A DNA stretch of 64,000 bases, taken from positions 898,001 to 962,000 of the forward strand of contig JAFFSR010000353.1 of assembly GCA_017163975.1 (NCBI GenBank), given 5' to 3'. Every line of letters begins with the position of its first letter. Positions within the stretch are counted from its first letter, which is position 1. The stretch is from Anastatus disparis. Taxonomy: Eukaryota > Arthropoda > Insecta > Hymenoptera > Eupelmidae. The notes beneath the pieces were generated by a model, which worked only from the letters and a program-made list of their open reading frames with translations, was not told the origin of the DNA and did no database searches. Both the position numbers and the translations under genes were made by a program. Shown piece after piece: positions 58,606-64,000 of this stretch.

Positions 58606-59286
58606 TTAAGTGGCTACATCGTCGTTGGCTGATATCAATGAGAGCTTTGCTAAAAAAGCATCCAAGTCGTCATCCGATGCAACACGAATGGCTGCATCCT
58701 CCTTCTTCCTTCTGACGAAGATCTTACCATCACGCACAAATGTAAGGAAGTTGTACCTCTTATCTTTGGCCTTCCTGAGCACTCTCAACTTCAGTTGGTG
58801 CAATGAGTGTGGCAGATATTCATTGATGTTGATCAAGGACGGAATAAGTGTTTCTACTGATAAAGTTCCCTGCAAAAGGTCACTCCTGATCTTTGAGGTA
58901 TGAAGGCTACCCATCCTGATCTTTGCTCCGATGACAGATCGCGCCAACGAGGCACTCTTCATAGTGACGAGCAATGGCGTCGTAAGCAGCGGAGGACCAC
59001 CTTGAGATGTTGTTGCAGAAGGAGCAGTACTATCATCAGTACTACGAGCTGTAGCAGGTCGCGACAAAGGTCGAACCGAAACAATGTCACTGAGAGCAAA
59101 ACCAGAATTAAGAGAAGCCAATACAGCAAAGACACCGTTCTTCAGATCGTTAAATTCATTAGGAACCAGGCCTCCAAACACCAAGTCTGATGCACGCTCA
59201 AGACGCTGCTGGCCAGCCGCCAAAACATCACACTGTTGCCGTAAAGATTTATTGAGCTTGTCCAATTCCTGTAGTTTAGCAGCCAT
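58606..59286 (-). CDS. LINE ORF1 protein
   Basis: 226 residues: an N-terminal coiled coil (LQELDKLNKSLRQQCDVL), a Ser/Thr-rich linker, and a C-terminal domain with ININEYLPHSLHQLKLRVLRKAK and GKIFVRRKKEDAAIRV, as in ORF1 RNA-binding proteins of several insect LINEs. The frame is intact. It ends four bases into the ORF2 frame overlap, so ORF2 is probably made by reinitiation or frameshifting. Confidence 0.8.
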   Translation of the reverse strand: MAAKLQELDKLNKSLRQQCDVLAAGQQRLERASDLVFGGLVPNEFNDLKNGVFAVLASLNSGFALSDIVSVRPLSRPATARSTDDSTAPSATTSQGGPPLLTTPLLVTMKSASLARSVIGAKIRMGSLHTSKIRSDLLQGTLSVETLIPSLININEYLPHSLHQLKLRVLRKAKDKRYNFLTFVRDGKIFVRRKKEDAAIRVASDDDLDAFLAKLSLISANDDVAT

Positions 59287-59969
59287 AGGGTCAGATAGTA
59301 AAAGAGAGTGAGAGAGAAAAAAAGCGTTAGAGTTTCCAAAACTTGAGAGAACTGCAAAACAGACACAAAATAATAAAGTAATACATTTTTTGAAAAATAC
59401 TGAGTCTTGAAATAAGAAAAGAAAATTTAAAAAAAGGAAGAAAATTGACTAATGTATTAAGTCAATAAGTTTAACAAGTCTATTGGAGAAGAGTAGGAAA
59501 GTGAAAAATTTTAGGTTAGTAAAAACAGTGTAAACAATGATTGCAGTGGAAATGAATTAATTGTTGAAGAAAGCTGTGATATAGTTCTCAAAACTGTGAG
59601 TTAAAAAAAATCTGTCAACCACACTAATTGATGTAATATCGTGAATGGGATACATAAATTTTTTCATCGAACTCGTTTCTTATTAAGAATAATTGATAAA
59701 AGTTATATTTGTGGTTACAAATTTTATTTAATATTAATATTGTTTCATAATTTAGTATAATATTTATTTATGAAAATAAATTAATGTATTATTTATTATA
59801 ATAAAACAATAAAATGATTGATCATATTTATAACAGTTTTTGACTACTAACCGTCCTCAATAAGCGGAAAAATTAGTCATTTTCTGATTAATATTGGTTA
59901 TTTCTTGGTCATTTTTTCTAAAACTGGTCAAAATATGACCAAATAATAGTGAAATTTTCTACCAGGGTA

Positions 59970-60714
59970 ATCCAGATTTTAATAAAATGTGTTTTTGATG
60001 TTAAAAACCATGTTTGATTTTTCGTTGTTACTGGTAGTTGTACATAACAATTATCTGTGTCTAGTAATTGTACCTCTACTGGTGTACACTTTATTACATG
60101 TACTACTTCTCCAGCAAGTTTCGCTATATACCCTGGTTTCTGCATAATATTATAAGCAAATTCATCGGGAGCTATGGATGCAAGGGAAAGAGATTCGCGT
60201 ATAACTTTTTTTTCAATCTCGCATTTTTCTTTTAAAATATTAAAATATAAATCTTCCCTATAATGTTTTTCTATATACACAAATTTAAAATTTACATAGG
60301 TAAATATATCTAAGTTCGTTACTTCTTTCTTCATTCATCATTATTACAAATATGAATATTGTTTAACGCTGATAATGAAAATGTTGTTTCTGTAGAATTT
60401 ACAGTATAAATAGGGTTTCGATTGGCTGAATTTAGTATTGTTGCAGGGCCTCTATATAAAGTTTCATATTGTGTTTTAAACCCTTCTTTTGTAAGAAAAT
60501 TTTCCCAAAAAGTATACCCTGCTTGCGAATCAATGCAATGTTGATCCGAAAATTTACATACAGTCCCTAAATTTAATCTTAATTTATCATTTTTTAGACT
60601 TACTTGAACGTATTCTTCTAATAAAGTTATTCTTATAAGACCCTGTACTAAAACGTTGTCCCATGATCCATAATTGTCTATGTATGAAGCTCCTGTGCAA
60701 GTTTTATCCTTTAC
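59970..60714 (-). pseudogene. env: LTR-element env, middle part
   Basis: Two frames: 60714-60342 and then 60334-59970, separated by one stop/frameshift near 60335-60345. The Cys spacing and the conserved Gly/Trp-rich segment resemble the chuvirus-like glycoproteins captured by insect LTR elements (recalled from family knowledge, not a search). It would be the ectodomain of a class of membrane-fusion protein. The gene is inactive because of the breaks listed. Confidence 0.6.
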
Positions 60715-60717
60715 TGA

Positions 60718-61399
60718 CTAGGAGAGTGTCACACCTCCGGATCACGGATTTTGCTCAAACTTCGGGATAAGTTTTCAAATGATAAAATATGGAAAAAGCT
60801 AAAGTTATAGTCATAATTACTCAATATTTCCCTGGTTACAGGCAATTAAAGAAAATCACTAAAAAAGTTACTAGATTTTTAAACGCATATAGTTCTTTAG
60901 CGTCGATAGTTACAAGCTTGAAACTTCTTTTAAGCTTGAGTTAAGCTTAACTTCTTTTGAGCTCAAATCCTTTCGAAACAGTAGTTACAGCATATCACAA
61001 TATTATTTTTTTCCAAAGTTAGAGCGTAATAAGGATTGGACCTAATTTCAGCTTTTATTATTAATTAATGTTTTTAAAAGAAAAATCAGGTCCAATGTTT
61101 ATCACGCTCTAACTTTGGGAAAAAATAATATTTTTACATGCTATAACTACTAATTCGAAAGGATTTGAGCTCAGCTTTAATTTAAAAAAAAAGTTTCAAG
61201 CTTGTAGCTATCGACGCTAAAGAACTATATGCGTTTAAAAATCTAGTAACTTTTTTAGTAATTTTCTTTAATTGCCTGTAACTAGGGAAATATTGAGTAT
61301 TTATGACTATAACTCTAGCTTTTTCCATATTTTATCATCTGAAAACTTAACCCGAAGTTTGAGCAAAATCCGTGATCCGGAGGTGTGACACTCTCCTAG
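60718..61399. mobile_element. Foldback element, AGGAGAGTG family copy 3, TGA duplication
   Basis: 682 bp. Ends CTAGGAGAGTGTCACACC and complement, with TGA at 60715-60717 and 61400-61402. A near-perfect palindrome. It is inserted in env and, with copies 1 and 2, fixes a TNA three-base target. Confidence 0.88.
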
Positions 61400-61402
61400 T
61401 GA

Positions 61403-61504
61403 GTCTGCAAGGACTATTCCAACTGCTTTTGTTAAATTTATTTTCAGGTCGGCTATAGTATGTATATTATCATATTTAAATATTCCTGTGTCGTAAAGGA
61501 ATAT
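61403..61504 (-). pseudogene. env: LTR-element env, short piece between two foldbacks
   Basis: About 100 bases of open minus-strand frame between the TGA-flanked and TTAA-flanked foldbacks. A 24-base word (attatcatatttaaatattc plus four bases) is repeated here and on the other side of the TTAA element. Confidence 0.5.
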
Positions 61505-61508
61505 TTAA

Positions 61509-61878
61509 GAGGCGGCCGTATAGCTCTCTCCTTGTCTAATTTAAATTTTCGTTATTATTAATAAATTAGATATTTTTATACTAAAGTAAGGGCATAGCCC
61601 AATAGATTTAAGGACGAGCAAACGATCCTATTCTATGAAAAAATATAAAATTTTCATTATTTTTCGAGTGAGGTCTGAAACGGAAAAATAATTAACTGTT
61701 TTTCCGTTTCAGACCTCACTCAAAAAATAATGAAAATTTTATATTTTTTCATAGAATAGGATCGTTTGCTCGTCCTTAAATCTATTGGGCTATGCCCTTA
61801 CTTTTGTATAAAAATATCTAATTTACTAATAATAATAAAAATTTAAATTAGACAAGGACAGAGCTATACGGCCTCCTC
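61509..61878. mobile_element. 370-bp TTAA foldback in env
   Basis: A near-perfect palindrome with ends GAGGCGGCCGTATAGC and GAGGAGGCCGTATAGC (read inward), TTAA at 61505-61508 and 61879-61882. The ends resemble the 27646-29958 element (GAGGAGG), suggesting one family. Confidence 0.8.
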
Positions 61879-61882
61879 TTAA

Positions 61883-62150
61883 ATATTATCATATTTAAAT
61901 ATTCCTGTAATGGAAAACCGTTTTTTGAATTTCTACTTTGCATTGTATAACTTTAATTTTTTTAAATTCTGCAACTTGTAATAGTTCTATTGTAGAATTA
62001 GTTAGTAATATTTTCCTGTTGAAAGTCACACTCTCCCGAGTCTAATAATGAATAAGTAGTGATTGTAGGATCTGTAGATTCGCAATTAAAACCAATGATT
62101 GCCGCATTTGTTTTAATAGTTAATAATAAAATAAATATAATAGACAGCAT
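61883..62150 (-). pseudogene. env: LTR-element env, N-terminal part with signal peptide
   Basis: Starts with an ATG at 62150, 40 bases after the pol stop, the usual place of env. The first ~17 codons form a hydrophobic signal peptide (62150-62100), followed by a Cys-containing N-terminus of the mature ectodomain. The frame is interrupted before the TTAA foldback. Further pieces lie at 61403-61504, 59970-60714 and 54927-55523. Confidence 0.65.
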
Positions 62151-62189
62151 TTTTTTTTATAGAAATGAGGAATTCTGAAAGAGAAAATA

Positions 62190-62561
62190 TTAGACTTTTC
62201 GTTTATGCAGTATTAACTTATTAGCATGAACCACTTTTGGACTACCCTTGAAATTTATAGTAATATTGCTATTTTCCTGAATTTTTAACATTTCAAAGGG
62301 TCCCAAATTTTGATCTTTTTCTAATTTTCCTGGTTTTGGTTCTTTTACAAAACATACTTCATCACCAATATTAAAATTTATGGGATTTATAAATTGGTCA
62401 TAGTAAAATTTTGATTTTTCCTTTGATAATATTAAATTTTCACGGGCTATTTTCGCAATATTTTTCATATTTGTTAATAATTTTTGTATATAATCATGAA
62501 AAGCAGAGATTAGTAGAGATCGCCGATGAGCATAGGCGAGAGCGTGCCCGTTAAAATTCAA
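62190..62561 (-). pseudogene. pol: Gypsy/errantivirus-like integrase C-terminus
   Basis: 123 residues at most. The recognisable part starts near 62500 and has IAKIARENLILSKEKSKFYYD, GDEVCFVKEP and LGPFEML...VHANKLIL, the GPY/F-type end of Gypsy integrases. The first ~20 codons are not integrase-like, so the element is broken at about 62510. Reverse transcriptase and gag are absent from the window. It lies just upstream of env in the same orientation. Confidence 0.75.
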
Positions 62562-64000
62562 TGTAAACTACTGCCGCCACATGGACAAATGCCCGAACTA
62601 TACGCGCAAAGCCCCTCCACGTCTACACGCGCGTAGAGAAGCAAGCGAGAGGGGAGGAGACAAACACACGAAACACGCGGCTTCCAGTGGCGTAGGTAAA
62701 TTTACGGCAAACCCGCTTTAGCTTGTTTTCGCCGCGATACTTTATAGCTTTATTTCAATGCGATTAACCGTCCCGAAAATTTGTTGATTTATTTTTATTT
62801 AAAACAGATACATATTTTATAATAAAAATCATTAAAGTAATCAAACAAATAAATAATAATAAATAAAATCTTTTGGGGGGCGATGAACATATGTAACTTT
62901 TTACTCTTTTGAACTAATGTATGCGGTGGCTGTGGTCACTAAGTTTTTACGCACCTTGCCGGTATTCTAATTTTGCCAAGTTCAAACCCGATGTTCCTCC
63001 TATTTTTTTTTTTTTTTATGTTTTATTTTTGAATATTATATATTTTTATAATCAATTTTTATAGCGGAAAAAATAAAATTTAAAATTTATTTAAGACCTT
63101 AAATTCTATTTTATTTCAAAAATATAAAAAAATATATTTACAGATAGGGATAGAAAAAAAATTTTATTGTCAATATTACATGGATATATAACTTATATCA
63201 ATATGAAATAAAAACGTAGCTAGTTCTGTAATTTTTTCCTGCTAAATAAAAAATATTAAAGATTGAAAAAAATTATTATAAATTATAGTTGTTTTTTATT
63301 CTCACTCAATTGCGAATAATAAAACCTTTTTTGTTCTTTAAAAAAAAGGTTAAAAAAAAGACATTTTTAACTCATTTAATAAAAATAGAAAATAAATATG
63401 AATAAATCTAATTTCATTTGAGAAAAGTAAAATAATAAATGAATCTGAAAAAAATAAATAATTTCACGAATGTAAACTTTATTAAAGCGCATTTTAAATA
63501 AAAATTACATTGAATATCATTAATATTTTAAAAATTGGACTTTTTCTTCTTTCTTTTATTAAATATCATATTTTTATAATATCATTGATTTTTATTTCCA
63601 AAACAAAAAAATTGTTTTAACAAATATAATAATTTATGTTCTCACAAGACAGATTAAATAAAATTTTCATTACATTTTAAATAGCTTAATTCTTTTAGTC
63701 TCTTAAAAACTGGCATTTTCTAAACTTATATAGGAGCTTGATAACATTATTTTCAATTTATTTAATAAAAATTCGACATAAAATGTTGATAAACATCATT
63801 TTATTTTAGACACATAAAAAAATGAAGAAATGCTTTTATTAAAAGTACATTAATATCAGTATATCTTTTTTAATATCATTTCTTAGTATAACAGGAAATA
63901 TCTTAATATCAGGTTTTAAATGTCTTTTTTATTGAATTAACTGAATATAAATTTATAATGTCGATAATTTGATTTGGGAAAAATGAAACTTTACGAAACC
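62562..64000. other. GC-richer patch with a hAT-like end, then AT-rich DNA, no gene
   Basis: 62570-62720 is unusually GC-rich for this window. CAGTGGCGTAGGTAAATTT at 62685 looks like a hAT terminal repeat pointing right; no partner is seen before 64000. From 62800 to the end the sequence is AT-rich without a usable reading frame. Confidence 0.4.

Larger units (their letters stand above)
55861..59450 (-). mobile_element. LINE (CR1/Jockey-like), minus strand
   Basis: Contains ORF1 (59286-58606) and ORF2 (58444-56039, endonuclease and RT, no RNase H). Read on the minus strand, the 3' end has an AATAAA-containing word and an (ATCT)n tail (about 55862-55880). The 5' limit is uncertain within about 59300-59450. 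It is inserted in the TA element. Confidence 0.8.
55526..59967. mobile_element. TA-flanked element with CCCTGGTAG ends, split by a LINE
   Basis: Ends CCCTGGTAGAAAAT at 55526 and complement at 59967, with TA on both sides (55524-55525, 59968-59969). Own sequence is about 55526-55860 and about 59450-59967, AT-rich, with inverted words such as tggtcattttgtg-like segments near both ends. The terminal eight bases match the large foldback of the first 22 kb. It interrupts env. Confidence 0.75.

Noticed and set aside
58610..59311. Plus-strand ORFs of 75-97 codons
   Set aside because: Antisense to LINE ORF1; no recognisable domain.
62685..62703. A complete hAT element starting at CAGTGGCGTAGG
   Set aside because: Only one end is visible; no inverted partner or 8-bp duplication lies before 64000, so only a possible terminus is noted.

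Overview
This window looks like AT-rich insect nuclear DNA made almost entirely of nested transposable elements; I see no confident host gene. The evidence is Ty3/Gypsy, Ty1/Copia and two LINE coding remnants, a tRNA-headed SINE with a poly(A) tail, a pogo-type DDE transposon with spliceosomal introns, a THAP-domain gene, a Helitron helicase fragment and an LTR-element env gene. An ant or other hymenopteran would fit the element mix, but nothing here proves the species.

Region 1-24.8 kb is a nest. A LINE (22244-24835) was cut by a large foldback element whose right end is at 22242 (TA target) and whose left end lies before base 1. Its arms carry ~116-bp tandem repeats. Inside it sit a minus-strand Gypsy element (LTR 1368-1662, pol and gag 2350-7281) and a minus-strand Copia element (candidate 3' LTR 8557-8897, pol and gag 13304-18843). 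The Copia element is itself interrupted by a pogo-like non-autonomous element (8939-13278) holding two inverted minisatellites, a SINE and a foldback, by a 1.36-kb foldback inside the protease/integrase junction (16259-17616), and, next to its leader, by a 1.44-kb foldback (19320-20756) holding a 209-bp TTAA element.

Region 24.9-37.2 kb: a THAP-domain gene (24922 to 35920) is split by a 10,045-bp inverted duplication (25525-35569). Its two arms act as filled/empty-site controls for each other and show insertions at TA and TTAA sites. One of these is a palindrome inside a palindrome inside a palindrome. A Helitron Rep/helicase fragment follows (36427-37157).

Region 37.2-46.9 kb: two nested elements with CCCACACAGCATG-type ends (37158-44546 and 41505-43787) are filled with different minisatellites. 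They are followed by a stretch with seven copies of a hairpin-like motif (44689-45623) and a TTAA foldback.

Region 46.96-51.56 kb is a structurally complete pogo-like transposon with matching ends and TA duplications. Its open reading frame runs through eight predicted exons whose seven introns are all phase 1, predicting 912 residues. This is the best-preserved gene of the window.

Region 51.6-64 kb: dispersed TTGTCGG motifs, a foldback, a possible tiny two-exon ORF, then a minus-strand Gypsy/errantivirus-like remnant (integrase end 62190-62561, env 62150 to 54927). The env gene is broken by three insertions: a TTAA foldback, a TNA foldback, and a TA element that carries a LINE (about 55861-59300). 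The last 1.3 kb is AT-rich with no gene.
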